Positions 7,050 to 19,092 are shown, counted from the first letter of the stretch. The stretch: 64,000 nt of DNA from Candidatus Methylomirabilis lanthanidiphila (GCA_902196205.1 CABIKM010000001.1:96246-160245); one strand, 5' to 3'. Made by a program: numbers and translations. The notes: generated from the sequence alone by a model not told the origin.

Positions 7050-9679
7050 AATTCATTCGCCTTCGAGTCGCCAACTATCGTGGTGTGACGGCTGCCGAGG
7101 TGACATTTGGTCCTGCCGGCATTACCCTTGTGCAGGGCCCGAATGAAGCCGGGAAGACCAGCCTTGGTGAGGCCATTGGGCTTCTCTTCGATTACCTGGA
7201 TTCGAGCAAACATCGGAATATCGAGGCGATCAAGCCGGTCCATCGGGACGAAGGGCCTGAGATAGAACTGCAAGCTGAAAGCGGTCCCTATGCCTTTACC
7301 TACTTCAAGCGGTTCCTGAAGAAGCCGGAAACTACACTCACCGTCACCAGGCCCAAGTCAGAGAACCGCACGGGACGCGAGGCGCACGAGCGTGCCGAGG
7401 CTATCCTCCGGGAGACTCTCGATATTGACTTATGGAAGGCGCTGATCATCCAACAGGGCGACGCCATCCACCAACCAAATCTGACTAAGCAAGCCTCTCT
7501 TTCGCGCGCTCTTGACAAGGCGGCTGGCGGTCGACCCGCCGATCCTCGGGAAGAAGGTCTGTTCGACGCGGTGCTGGAGGAATACCTTCGTTACTACACT
7601 GAACGCGGCACGGAACGTAAGGACCTCGCAGAGGCCCGCAAGGCGCTGACAGACGCCTACGCGGAGGTCGCCCGTATCCAAAAGGCTATCCGTGACCTCG
7701 ACCATGACATCGAACGCGCCGCCTCGCTCCAACGGGAACTGGGGCAAATCAAGAAGCAGGAAGAGGAGCTGACGAAAGAGCGGGCCGCTCATACAGCTTC
7801 TCTGGAGGAAATTGGCATTTTGGAGAACGCACTCTCGGAGGCGCGGCTCAAGTTGAAGTCTGCGCAGCAATCCGAGCAGATCGCCCATCGAGATAAGGAA
7901 GCACGCCAAGGGCTCATTGGCGCGGCTGACAAAGCGGCCAAAGCGCATGCAGACATTGAAGAATCCGGCGTGATGTCACTGGCGGCATTGAATCAGGCCG
8001 AGTCTAAGCTCAAGGATGCCCAGACAGCTTTCGATGAGAGTGACCGGAAGAGAAAAGGGGCGGATGCCCTTGCCGTTCTCCGGCGTGCCGATTTCGATTA
8101 CTACAACAACAGATTGCATTTCGAGCAGCTCCGGGAACGAAAGAGCCGTATTGACCACGCCAGAAAGAACGCAGCCCAAGCGGAAGAGATTCTGGCTCGA
8201 AATTCAGTGGATTCCCGCGCATTGAAGTCAATCCAGGACGCCGAACGTGGGTTATTGACCGCCAACGCCCAGTTGCAGACTGGGGCGCCAAGCGTGCTCC
8301 TTCGTGGACTGGCCGATTGCCATCTGTCGGTTGACGATGCCGAGGTCAGCCTCAGCAAGGGAGAAGTTCGAACGATATCTGTTGCGGACACATCGCGATT
8401 GAGCATACCCGGCGTGTTGGACATAGAGATTACCGCGGGCGCCAGTGCTGAAGGTCTGACAAGAAAGGTCGAAGCGGCACGTCGAGCATTGGGCGACGCC
8501 TGCGCTAAAGCGGGTGTCTCCACCCCTGATGACGCGCGGAAGGCGTGTGATGACCGTCGCGAGGCAATGCGGCATGTGGAATCCAAAGCGCAGGCGGAGA
8601 AGGAGAACCTGCGCGATTTGACCTATGAGGAGCTGGATCGAAGGCTGCGCGGTCTGGAGCAGTCAGTTCCTGAGTATCTTGCCAGGCGTGTGGCCGAACC
8701 TCCGATGTGTCCTGACTTGGAATCGGCGAAAAAGGAACGGGCAAGAGCCGAGGCATTACACCACGAAACAGTCAGTCAATGGGAGTCAGATCGCGAACAA
8801 CTGGATGCCGCCCGAAGCGTTCGGGATGTGTGGAACACCAAGCACCAGGAATCGCGGGTCCAACTCGACCTCCTGGCGAAAGATCTCAAGAATGCATGCG
8901 ACAACCTTGAACGCGCGCGACAGAGCGTTACCGACGATGCATTGGAGACATCTCTGACAAATGCGGTCCAGGCCGTCGCGTCAGAAGAGGCCGGCGTTCG
9001 AGCCGCCGAGACATCTCTTAAGGCAAAGAACCCCGATAAGGTGAAAGCACTGGCCGAGACAGCTAAAGGCTCTCTGCACACAGCGCAGAATCGCCGGAAT
9101 GCCGCTCACACGGAACTGACCGAGGTTCAGACACGGTTGAAAATCCACGGCGAGGAAGGGCTGCACGAGAAGCTGCACGGGGCTCAGACTCGTCTGGACC
9201 ACCTTGCGGCAGACCATGCATCCCTGTTGCGGCGCGCATCTTCGGCGAAATGTCTCTTTGAGACCATGCGAGAAGAGCGAGACAAGGCTCGACGCGCGTA
9301 TGTTGCCCCGCTGAAAGAAAAAATCGAACATCTGGGACGTCTGGTCTTCGATGATTCTTTCCAGGTGGACATCAGCGAGGACTTACTGATTGTCAGTCGA
9401 ACGATGAACGACATTACGGTGCCGTTTGACTGCCTGAGCGGTGGCACGCGGGAGCAGCTCTCCCTGATCTTCCGTTCTGCCTGCTCTATGATCGTTGCCA
9501 AGGATGGCGGAGCGCCACTTATCCTGGATGATACCTTGGGCTATACCGACCCGGGACGATTGCGTCTCATGGGTGCTGTGCTCGCCAAGGCAGCCAAGGA
9601 GTGCCAGATCGTTATTTTCACCTGTGTTCCAGACCGTTATGGCAATGTCGGAGAGGCTACTGTTGTCGCTTTAACCTGA
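7046..9679 (+). CDS. Rad50/SbcC-like SMC-family ATPase without a visible zinc hook
   Basis: An 877-residue ABC/SMC-type ATPase: Walker A G-P-N-E-A-G-K-T-S at 31-39, a long coiled-coil middle rich in K/E/R/A, the signature L-S-G-G-T-R-E-Q at about 797-804 and Walker B L-I-L-D-D-T-L at about 825-831. Together with the upstream Mre11-like gene (4-bp overlap) it forms an Mre11-Rad50/SbcCD-type pair. No CXXC apex is present: the single cysteines (for example P-M-C-P-D) do not make a Rad50 zinc hook, and the coils are shorter than in standard SbcC (about 1000 or more residues). A short inverted repeat at 9691-9710 follows the stop and may act as a weak terminator facing the convergent acyP. Confidence 0.85.
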   Translation: MKFIRLRVANYRGVTAAEVTFGPAGITLVQGPNEAGKTSLGEAIGLLFDYLDSSKHRNIEAIKPVHRDEGPEIELQAESGPYAFTYFKRFLKKPETTLTVTRPKSENRTGREAHERAEAILRETLDIDLWKALIIQQGDAIHQPNLTKQASLSRALDKAAGGRPADPREEGLFDAVLEEYLRYYTERGTERKDLAEARKALTDAYAEVARIQKAIRDLDHDIERAASLQRELGQIKKQEEELTKERAAHTASLEEIGILENALSEARLKLKSAQQSEQIAHRDKEARQGLIGAADKAAKAHADIEESGVMSLAALNQAESKLKDAQTAFDESDRKRKGADALAVLRRADFDYYNNRLHFEQLRERKSRIDHARKNAAQAEEILARNSVDSRALKSIQDAERGLLTANAQLQTGAPSVLLRGLADCHLSVDDAEVSLSKGEVRTISVADTSRLSIPGVLDIEITAGASAEGLTRKVEAARRALGDACAKAGVSTPDDARKACDDRREAMRHVESKAQAEKENLRDLTYEELDRRLRGLEQSVPEYLARRVAEPPMCPDLESAKKERARAEALHHETVSQWESDREQLDAARSVRDVWNTKHQESRVQLDLLAKDLKNACDNLERARQSVTDDALETSLTNAVQAVASEEAGVRAAETSLKAKNPDKVKALAETAKGSLHTAQNRRNAAHTELTEVQTRLKIHGEEGLHEKLHGAQTRLDHLAADHASLLRRASSAKCLFETMREERDKARRAYVAPLKEKIEHLGRLVFDDSFQVDISEDLLIVSRTMNDITVPFDCLSGGTREQLSLIFRSACSMIVAKDGGAPLILDDTLGYTDPGRLRLMGAVLAKAAKECQIVIFTCVPDRYGNVGEATVVALT

Positions 9680-9715
9680 CATGAGCAGGTGCAGGTGCGC
9701 AAGGACCTGCCGCCG

Positions 9716-10003
9716 TCAATACCTGATCCCGAAGCCCGACTCACCCTTAGGTTCCCCCCAGACCATCTCAACACCGTTCACCCGCGCAGCCGGCGGCCCT
9801 TTATGACACCAGGCGATCATCGCCTCCACGGCCGGCTGCTCGCCCTCGAACACCGCCTCGACCCGGCCATCCGGCGTGTTCCGCACCCACCCAGCAACGC
9901 CGCCGGCTGCCGCCTCATCAACCGTGTAGGCGCGGAAACAGACCCCCTGGACCCGTCCTGAGATCAAGACATGCGCCCTGACGTGTTTCTGCTCTACCAT
10001 CAT
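9716..10003 (-). CDS. acyP: Acylphosphatase
   Basis: A 95-residue enzyme hydrolysing acyl phosphates. Both catalytic motifs are present: G-R-V-Q-G-V-C-F-R (phosphate loop and catalytic arginine) and G-W-V-R-N-T-P-D-G (catalytic asparagine). Length matches the family. Two ATG codons stand in tandem; GGACAGG immediately upstream serves the first one. The gene follows the broken squalene/phytoene synthase by eight bases, so they form one transcription unit. Confidence 0.93.
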   Translation of the reverse strand: MMVEQKHVRAHVLISGRVQGVCFRAYTVDEAAAGGVAGWVRNTPDGRVEAVFEGEQPAVEAMIAWCHKGPPAARVNGVEMVWGEPKGESGFGIRY

Positions 10004-10010
10004 CCTGTCC

Positions 10011-11040
10011 CTATTTGGAAACCAGCACGTCTTGCCACAAGCGCCGGTAGTAGCGGTTCAGGGCCGCATCGGAACCGATCAGCAAGACGGAGCGCGCCAT
10101 GATGCCATAGACGGCCCGCGCGGGACCTTGATCACCACGCTCGGATCCAGCAGGTTGGGCGATCGCGCGAGCAGCGCCAACGTCTTAAGGCCGATGAATA
10201 GGGGTAAGGTGCAGGCCAGGCGCATTCGGACTTCACGCCGTGGAATCGCCAGGGTATAGGCCCAGCCCTCCTGGTAATGCTCGAGGGTCAGTGCGAGGAG
10301 GGAGTGCAGCAACGGCTTGACCGTGACAATCGCTGACGGGTTGAGCAGATCAGCGGGCTGAAGGCTCAGCGCGTCCAGCTCCTGCCGAGGGAGGTAACAG
10401 CGGCCTATGCGAAGGTCCTTTGAGAGGTCGCGCAGGATGTTGGTCATCTGCAGCCCCTTCCCGAACCGGACGCCGCGCCGCCTCATCGCCTCCCGATCCC
10501 ATCCGGCGATGGAAGGGCGATGCGCCAGGTGGATATCGGTCCAAAACTCCCCCACGCACCCGGCCACATAGTAGGTATAGCGGTCCAGGTCGGCTCGCGT
10601 CTCAAGGGCGACGAGGCGCCCCTCATCCTCACCGGGGAAGGTGACGAGATCCATGACCATCCCCTCGGTCAGGGTCAGGACGACATCACGAATCATCGCC
10701 TGATCGGATGGACTGAGGGAACGAAGGACAGCAAACCCCTCCTCGAGGCGGGTGAGTAGCTCCCGCTCGGCCGCAATCTGCTGTCGTTCCACCAGCGCCT
10801 CTTTGATCGCCGGAAGTCGTTCGGCTCGTCCTTCCCTGATTGCGTCCCGGAAGAGCTCGAGGTACTTCAGGCGGTCGGTACGGCTGATGAGCGCGGTGTC
10901 GGCAATGGTGTCTGCCGCCCGGGCAAGCAGATACGCGAGACCGATCGGTCGCCGCAGATCGCATGGAACTGCCCTCAGGGTCAAATAGAATGAGCGGCTG
11001 ACTTCTTGAGGAGTGGGCCGAGCAGGGCTTGATTGTTCAT
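10011..11040 (-). pseudogene. Squalene/phytoene synthase family gene with two frameshifts
   Basis: The central frame (10079-10984) reads as a trans-isoprenyl diphosphate synthase condensing prenyl diphosphates head to head, with both aspartate-rich sites: D-T-I-A-D-T near the start and the later R-D-L-S-K-D-L. It has no proper start. The missing N-terminus is in another frame from ATG 11040 (M-N-N-Q-A-L-L-G-P-L-L-K-K), joining the V-S-R-S-F-Y-L-T-L-R motif after a one-base shift near 11007-11013. At the other end the expected tail (A-V-Y-G-I-M-A-R-S-V-L-L then R-R-L-W-Q-D) is in another frame after a shift near 10118-10124 and stops at 10011, eight bases before acyP. Each defect would be cured by one extra G. 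Either a real pseudogene or two indel errors in the assembly. Confidence 0.8.
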
Positions 11041-11080
11041 CGCGGCGGGCGGTTCGGCCAGGGTTACCACGGGCGGGGAG

Positions 11081-11389
11081 TCAATCCAGGTCGATATCCC
11101 GGGTGGGCCGGATGACCGGTTCGTCTTTCGCCTTCTTGAGCAGCTCCTTGAATTTCCGCTCCAGGAGCTTCCCCTTTTCTTTCTCCGCTTCCATCGACTC
11201 CTTGAAGTGCGCCTCGCGCCGACCCGCCTCACCCTTCAGCTCATCGACGGCGGCCTTCAGATCCGTGACTACCTCCACCTTCGGCGGCAGCTCGTAATGC
11301 AACACTGCGCCAAGCTCGGGGTCAACAGTGAGCCTCGCCTGGCAACATGGGCAGGCCACTTCGATGGTAGGCTTGGACTCTTCGCTCAT
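11081..11389 (-). CDS. Small zinc-ribbon / coiled-coil protein of unknown function
   Basis: A 102-residue protein with an N-terminal C-P-C-C-Q-A-R-L motif typical of zinc-ribbon-like small proteins, followed from about residue 40 by a charged helical stretch rich in K and E (likely coiled coil) and a basic-then-acidic tail. I do not recognise a named family. It is transcribed in the same direction as its neighbours, 40 bases upstream of the squalene synthase gene, and 100 bases downstream of aroF. No signal peptide or membrane segment. Function unknown. Confidence 0.65.
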   Translation of the reverse strand: MSEESKPTIEVACPCCQARLTVDPELGAVLHYELPPKVEVVTDLKAAVDELKGEAGRREAHFKESMEAEKEKGKLLERKFKELLKKAKDEPVIRPTRDIDLD

Positions 11390-11489
11390 ACGTCGCTCCC
11401 AGGCAGATGCTAACGGTTAGTTTATTCAGGTGTCAAGGGCGAAATGGAGTAGGGTATGCACGCAGGACGACCGAGGGTGAGGCTCCGAG

Positions 11490-12506
11490 CTACAGCCGGC
11501 GGCCGACGGCGAGGGCGATAGGGCGCAGCTCGTCCATGAGCTGCTGGAACTTGGTGAGCTTAAGCGACTGCAGCCCGTCCGACTGAGCTGTTTCTGGCGT
11601 CGGATGGACCTCGATGAGGAGGCCGTCGGCGCCGCAGGCGACTGATGCCTTGGCCATCGGCGCCACATAGTCCCAGTGGCCCGTACCGTGGCTGGGATCG
11701 ACAATCACCGGCAGGTGGGTCAGCTTGTTGAGGACGGGAACCGCGCTCAGATCCAGGGTAAAGCGGGTACTGGTTTCGAAGGTTCGAATCCCGCGCTCGC
11801 AGAGGGCGACGTTGTAGTTGCCCTCGGACAGGATGTACTCGGCCGCCATCAGGAACTCCTTGATGGTGGTCGCCATCCCCCGTTTAAGCAGGACCGGCTT
11901 GCCGACCTCGCCGGCTCGCTTCAGGAGTGCGAAGTTCTGGACGTTGCGGGCGCCGATCTGCAGGATGTCGGCATACGCCGCCACCAGTTCCACGTCCATG
12001 GGGTTGACGACCTCGGTGATAATCTTCAGGCCGGTGGCCGCCCGCGCGGCATCGAGGAACTTGAGCCCCTCCTCGGCCAGGCCTTGAAAGGCGTAGGGCG
12101 AGGTGCGCGGCTTAAAGGCCCCGCCCCTGAGGACCGTAGCCCCGGCCGCTTTGACCGCCTGGGCGGTCTGCAGCATCTGTGCCTCGCTCTCTACCGAGCA
12201 GGGACCGGCCATGACCACGACCGCCGGTCCGCCGATCTCCAGATCGCCTACCCGGACGATACTCTTGCCGCCCTTGACCTCACGGCTCGCCAGCTTGAAC
12301 GGCTGCAGGATCGGGACGACGGTATCTACCCCCGGCATCACCTCCAGCGACTGCAGGCGGTCCTTGCCCCGCTCATCCCCTACAGCCCCGATGACGGTCC
12401 GCTGCGCCCCCTCAATGATATGGGCCTGGTAGCCGAGTTCCTCGATCCGCCGAATGACCTCCCGGATCTGGCTCTCGGAGGCGCCGGTCTTCATCACGAT
12501 AATCAT
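11490..12506 (-). CDS. aroF: 3-deoxy-7-phosphoheptulonate (DAHP) synthase, AroF/AroQ-fused-type I-beta
   Basis: First step of the shikimate pathway: condensation of PEP and erythrose 4-phosphate. The 338-residue form from ATG 12506 begins with the ferredoxin-like regulatory domain of type I-beta enzymes (M-I-I-V-M-K, about 70 residues) followed by the TIM barrel: [27 protein letters not shown] and D-P-S-H-G-T-G-H are all intact. The N-terminal domain is the usual site for aromatic amino acid feedback. The longer frame reaching 12605 overlaps atpC and is not needed. It starts seven bases after the atpC stop, so it may be read through from the ATP synthase operon. Confidence 0.95.
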   Translation of the reverse strand: MIIVMKTGASESQIREVIRRIEELGYQAHIIEGAQRTVIGAVGDERGKDRLQSLEVMPGVDTVVPILQPFKLASREVKGGKSIVRVGDLEIGGPAVVVMAGPCSVESEAQMLQTAQAVKAAGATVLRGGAFKPRTSPYAFQGLAEEGLKFLDAARAATGLKIITEVVNPMDVELVAAYADILQIGARNVQNFALLKRAGEVGKPVLLKRGMATTIKEFLMAAEYILSEGNYNVALCERGIRTFETSTRFTLDLSAVPVLNKLTHLPVIVDPSHGTGHWDYVAPMAKASVACGADGLLIEVHPTPETAQSDGLQSLKLTKFQQLMDELRPIALAVGRRL

Positions 12507-12513
12507 GCCGGCC

Positions 12514-12945
12514 TCATTCCGATGGTCGCCCCTTGGCGGCGACCGCCATCCTGGCAAGCGCCCGTTCGAGAGCGGCCTGGGCCCTGGCGTGATCGATGGC
12601 TTCATCCCCGAATTGGCGCAGCCGCTCCTCGGCGCGCACCCTCGCCTGTTCGGCCCTGGCTAGATCGATCTCCTCCGGTCGCTCCGCCGACTCCACCAGA
12701 ACGATCACCTTGTCGGGGCGAACCTCCGCGTACCCCCAGTTGACGGCCAGAAACCGCTCTTTCCGCCCTCGGGTGTAGGACAGCTCGCCGATCTTCAGCG
12801 TCGTCATAAAGGGGGTGTGGCCGGGCCAGACGCCGAAATACCCCTCCTGGCCGGGGGCCATCAGCTCTTCGACCTCTTCACTGATGATCAGCCGCTGAGG
12901 CGTCACCACCTCAAGCATGAACGTTTGATTGTGTTGCTCTGCCAT
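12514..12945 (-). CDS. atpC: F1 ATP synthase epsilon subunit
   Basis: A 143-residue epsilon subunit: N-terminal beta-sandwich ([19 protein letters not shown]) and a C-terminal alpha-helical hairpin rich in A/R/E. It sits in the central stalk of F1 and can restrain ATP hydrolysis. Last gene of the atp operon, 90 bases after atpD. Confidence 0.95.
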   Translation of the reverse strand: MAEQHNQTFMLEVVTPQRLIISEEVEELMAPGQEGYFGVWPGHTPFMTTLKIGELSYTRGRKERFLAVNWGYAEVRPDKVIVLVESAERPEEIDLARAEQARVRAEERLRQFGDEAIDHARAQAALERALARMAVAAKGRPSE

Positions 12946-13035
12946 GGCTTCCCCAGAAAACGTCTATTGAGTCCCTTGCGTCTTGCGTCTCAGGGCCTAT
13001 GGGGCTATGCCCTTCCGGCACCTTACGACAGAGGC

Positions 13036-14607
<1,572 letters not shown>

Positions 14608-14609
14608 CT

Positions 14610-15482
14610 TTAGCCGCGAGCCGCCCGCAACGCCTCGGCCCCTCCGACCACCTCGAGCAACTCCTTGGTAATTCGCTCCTGCCGGGCCTTATTGAACTGT
14701 AGCGTCAACAGGTCGATCATCTCTGAGGCGTTCTTGCTCGCCGCATCCATGGCGGTCATCCGGGCGCCGTACTCGCCCGCCAACGATTCCATGAGCGCCC
14801 TGTAGACCTGCACCTCAACGTGTTTCGGGAGCAACCCCTCCAGGATCGCCTGCGGCGACGGCTCATAGATGAAGTCGAGGGCGGCCAGATCCTCGGGGGC
14901 TTGCAACGGCTCGATAGGGAGCAGCCGTTCCACAACGACCCGCTGCGTGGCAACCGACCTGAATTCATTATAGACCAACTGGATCTCGTCCGCCTCCTCG
15001 GCCACATAAGCGTTCGCCAGCTCTTGACCCAACGCGGCGGCATGGTCGTACGCCAGCCGATCGAAAAAGCCGACCTGTTCCGACCGGATCGTGTAGGGGC
15101 GCCGCCGATAGAAATCGCGTGTCTTCCGACCGACCACCACCAGCGTGACGGTGGTCTCGCCGGGTGATGTGCGGAGCAGATCGAGCGACCGGCGCATGAT
15201 GTTGCTGTTGAATCCTCCGCAGAGTCCCTTGTCGGCCGCGATGACGACGATGATCTTTTTGCCGGTTTCGCGTCGGCGGAGCAGCGGATGATATTGGGGA
15301 TCGGCTCTCAGGGCCAGACTGGCCAGCACCTCCTGCATCTTGAAGGCATAGGGACGCGCCTCGATGATGCGCTCCTGGGCCCGGCGCAGCTTGGCGGCCG
15401 CCACCAGCTTCATCGCCTTGGTGATCTGCTGCGTGCTTTTAACCGACGTGATGCGCCGCTTAATATCGCGTAAAGTCGCCAT
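14610..15482 (-). CDS. atpG: F1 ATP synthase gamma subunit
   Basis: A 290-residue rotor subunit: N-terminal helix M-A-T-L-R-D-I-K-R-R-I-T-S-V-K-S-T-Q-Q-I, central Rossmann part with D-K-G-L-C-G-G-F-N, and the long C-terminal helix ending E-L-L-E-V-V-G-G-A-E-A-L. Full length and intact. It is separated from atpA by the inserted four-helix-bundle gene and heptamer repeats. Confidence 0.97.
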   Translation of the reverse strand: MATLRDIKRRITSVKSTQQITKAMKLVAAAKLRRAQERIIEARPYAFKMQEVLASLALRADPQYHPLLRRRETGKKIIVVIAADKGLCGGFNSNIMRRSLDLLRTSPGETTVTLVVVGRKTRDFYRRRPYTIRSEQVGFFDRLAYDHAAALGQELANAYVAEEADEIQLVYNEFRSVATQRVVVERLLPIEPLQAPEDLAALDFIYEPSPQAILEGLLPKHVEVQVYRALMESLAGEYGARMTAMDAASKNASEMIDLLTLQFNKARQERITKELLEVVGGAEALRAARG

Positions 15483-15489
15483 TGCTCCG

Positions 15490-15915
15490 CTAAGGGTTTC
15501 GGGTTTCGGGTTTCGGGTTTCGGGTTACTTTATATTTCGTGCCTCTGATGCCCGACCTGCTCAGGTACGTCATCAACCCGCCGATCATCCGACTGGTCTC
15601 GTTAGCCAAGCCCAAGAGACGATCGCCGTCCTCTTTGCTGGCATAGCCTTGATCTGCCGCCACATAGATGTGGGAGACGACCTCGCCAGCCGAGCCTTTC
15701 GCCATTGCAAGGAACTGTACAAATTCGGCTGTCCCGCTTCTTTCGAAACCTTCAGCGATGTTGGACATGATCGAAACGCTGGCCCTACGAATCTGGTCGC
15801 GCAACGCAAAGTCCCTGGCGAACGCACCATCGTTCGAAATAGTATATACCTCGCGAGTCAGTTCTCGCGCTTTCTGCCATACTTCGATCTCTTCCAGGCT
15901 TCGGAACGTGGCCAT
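15490..15915 (-). CDS. Four-helix-bundle (S23 / 23S intervening-sequence type) protein inside the atp operon
   Basis: A 141-residue protein of the S23/IVP family: F-R-S-L-E-E-I-E-V-W-Q-K-A near the start, then R-D-Q-I-R-R-A-S-V-S-I-M-S-N-I-A-E-G-F-E-R. These small four-helix proteins were first met in intervening sequences of 23S rRNA genes, but many copies are free-standing; function is unknown. Here it splits atpA from atpG in the same orientation. Both its flanks carry period-7 repeats (15494-15527 and 15924-15984), and the last dozen residues (N-P-K-P-E-T-R-N-P) are encoded by the repeat itself, suggesting that gene and repeats arrived or spread together. Confidence 0.88.
   Translation of the reverse strand: MATFRSLEEIEVWQKARELTREVYTISNDGAFARDFALRDQIRRASVSIMSNIAEGFERSGTAEFVQFLAMAKGSAGEVVSHIYVAADQGYASKEDGDRLLGLANETSRMIGGLMTYLSRSGIRGTKYKVTRNPKPETRNP
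15494..15527. repeat. Period-7 tandem repeat, GGGTTTC words
   Basis: Nearly five consecutive copies of the 7-base word GGGTTTC. The array overlaps the 3' end of the S23-type gene and encodes its proline-rich tail on the minus strand. Confidence 0.9.
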
Positions 15916-15923
15916 TAGCTATG

Positions 15924-15984
15924 GAGTTTCGAGTTTCGGGTTTCGAGTCAACTCCAAACCCGAAACTGCAGACTCGAAACTCGT
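15924..15984. repeat. Period-7 repeat hairpin, GAGTTTC/GGGTTTC words
   Basis: Words GAGTTTC, GAGTTTC, GGGTTTC and GAGTCAA are followed by the complementary words in reverse (AAACCCGAAACT, ACTCGAAACTC), so the element can form a stem-loop. It lies between the stop of atpA and the start of the S23-type gene. Confidence 0.85.
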
Positions 15985-15986
15985 CG

Positions 15987-17513
<1,527 letters not shown>

Positions 17514-17531
17514 TCCGCTACCCTTTCAGTA

Positions 17532-18083
17532 TCAGCGATACTCGCTCTTCAACAGGTGCTCGCGCACCTTTCTCAGTTGTGTCCTCACCGATCCGTCGTA
17601 GATGGTGCCGCCGATCTGCGCAATGAAGCCGCCCACAATAGTCGGATCGACCCGCGTCTCCAGATAGATCTCCCGCCCTGTCGCCGTTCCCAGGCGCTCC
17701 TTCAGCCCGTGAATAACCGGCTCGGGCAGTGGAACCGCAGAGGTCACCGTGGCCTTCGCCCGTCGGAGTCGTTCGTCGATCAGCTCCTCATAGGCCAGGA
17801 TCATCTCTCCGAGATGTGGCAGCCGTCGTTTCTCCAGAATCAGATTCAGGAAGTTCGCGGTAAGCGGCTTGACGCCGGTCCCCTCTGCAATCGTTTGCAA
17901 GACGCGCCGTTTATCGGTCAGCGGGACCGCCGGACTCGCGAAGAAGGCGCCAACCTCGCGGGTCCGTTTCATGGTCTCCGCAACCGTGCGGAGATCGCGT
18001 CCGACCGCCTCCAGTAGTTGCTGCTCGGCCGCAACATCCGCCAGCGCCTTGGCGTATCGCTTGGAGAGGCCGCCGGCCCTCAC
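17532..18083 (-). CDS. atpH: F1 ATP synthase delta subunit
   Basis: A 183-residue OSCP/delta subunit linking F1 to the peripheral stalk. It starts R-Y-A-K-A-L-A-D-V-A and carries the C-terminal signature D-P-T-I-V-G-G-F-I-A-Q-I-G-G-T-I-Y-D-G-S. Overlaps atpF by 4 bp (ATGA-type junction at 18080-18083). Confidence 0.95.
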   Translation of the reverse strand: MRAGGLSKRYAKALADVAAEQQLLEAVGRDLRTVAETMKRTREVGAFFASPAVPLTDKRRVLQTIAEGTGVKPLTANFLNLILEKRRLPHLGEMILAYEELIDERLRRAKATVTSAVPLPEPVIHGLKERLGTATGREIYLETRVDPTIVGGFIAQIGGTIYDGSVRTQLRKVREHLLKSEYR

Positions 18084-18685
18084 CGCCCGCTCCCGATCTC
18101 GGCCACCACCTGCTCCGCCAGACGGCGGTGATCATCGGTTGTGAGGCTGCGGGCAATCACGCGCTCCGCGACCCCCAGCGAGAGACCGACCACCTCTTGG
18201 CGAAGTTCGGCCTTCGCTCTTTTGACCTCCTGCTCGATCTGCGCCTTGGCCTCGGTCACGAGACGGGCGGCCTCTTCGCGCGAGGCCTTGAGCAGCCGCT
18301 GCCGCTCCTCCTCCACCTCGCGAACTGCCGACTCCCGCATCGCGGCGGCCTCCCGCCGGGTGGCAAGAATCTGCGCCTCGTACTCCTTCTGCGCTTGGGC
18401 CGCAGCCTCCTTGGCCGTCTTGGCCTCCTCCAGGGAACGCTTGATACCGTCGGCCCGCGTCGCCAGGAACTGGGTGAGCGGCGTGAATAAGAACTTGTAC
18501 AGCACGGCGATCAAGATGAGGAAGTTCACGACCTGAATGAGCAGCGTCATGTTCAGGTTGATGATCCCGGGCTGCTCTCCCCCTCCATGCGCCTCCTCGG
18601 CGGCCCAGGCAGGGAATGCCGCGAGAAGCGACAGGCCGAGGAAGCTGGCCGCTATTGCGATAAGCCGGATGCGATCCTTCGTCAT
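18080..18685 (-). CDS. atpF: FO ATP synthase b subunit with an N-terminal leader-like segment
   Basis: A 201-residue peripheral-stalk subunit: a hydrophobic N-terminal segment ending in a possible signal-peptidase site (F-P-A-W-A-A), then the normal membrane anchor (N-M-T-L-L-I-Q-V-V-N-F-L-I-L-I-A-V-L) and a long charged coiled coil. The extra hydrophobic leader before the anchor is common in several delta-proteobacterial-like and deep-branching lineages. The stop overlaps atpH and the start overlaps the atpI-like gene. Confidence 0.93.
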   Translation of the reverse strand: MTKDRIRLIAIAASFLGLSLLAAFPAWAAEEAHGGGEQPGIINLNMTLLIQVVNFLILIAVLYKFLFTPLTQFLATRADGIKRSLEEAKTAKEAAAQAQKEYEAQILATRREAAAMRESAVREVEEERQRLLKASREEAARLVTEAKAQIEQEVKRAKAELRQEVVGLSLGVAERVIARSLTTDDHRRLAEQVVAEIGSGR

Positions 18686-19092
18686 GACTGCTGATCCTCC
18701 ATTCCGGTATTGCTGCTATGCGAAAATGACGAACGAACGATGAAATACCCGCCCATTCCAAGCTGAACCGCGAGCAGGCCGAGCGCCATCCCGATCAGAT
18801 TGACGGGCAGGTAGACGATCACGAAGAAGACGATGATGGCGACCCCGAGGAGTCTCAGAATGGATCTGACCCACCAGTACCCCTGACCACGCGACCGAGG
18901 CGCCGGACGCTCCGTGAGACGGACCACGGTCTGAACAATGAGTCTGAAGCTGAACAGGCTGACGAGGGCGCCGGTGGCCAGACCCAAGGCCCAATCCCAC
19001 TTCCCAAAGAGGCCAAAACAGACAAGCCCGGCCCCGACGAGGCCGAGCGCGCCAACCAGCGTGCCCCGGACGAACTGCTCCCGTTCGTTCAT
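18682..19092 (-). CDS. atpI: ATP synthase subunit I (AtpI-like) membrane protein
   Basis: A 136-residue membrane protein with four predicted hydrophobic segments (G-A-L-G-L-V-G-A-G-L, A-L-G-L-A-T-G-A-L-V, V-A-I-I-V-F-F-V-I-V, G-M-A-L-G-L-L-A-V), matching the ATP_synt_I family that helps assemble the c-ring or import Mg. ATG 19092 (M-N-E-R-E-Q) is preferred over the longer frame. It is followed directly by atpF (4-bp overlap): the genes for subunits a and c, normally between I and b, are missing from this position. Confidence 0.8.
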   Translation of the reverse strand: MNEREQFVRGTLVGALGLVGAGLVCFGLFGKWDWALGLATGALVSLFSFRLIVQTVVRLTERPAPRSRGQGYWWVRSILRLLGVAIIVFFVIVYLPVNLIGMALGLLAVQLGMGGYFIVRSSFSHSSNTGMEDQQS

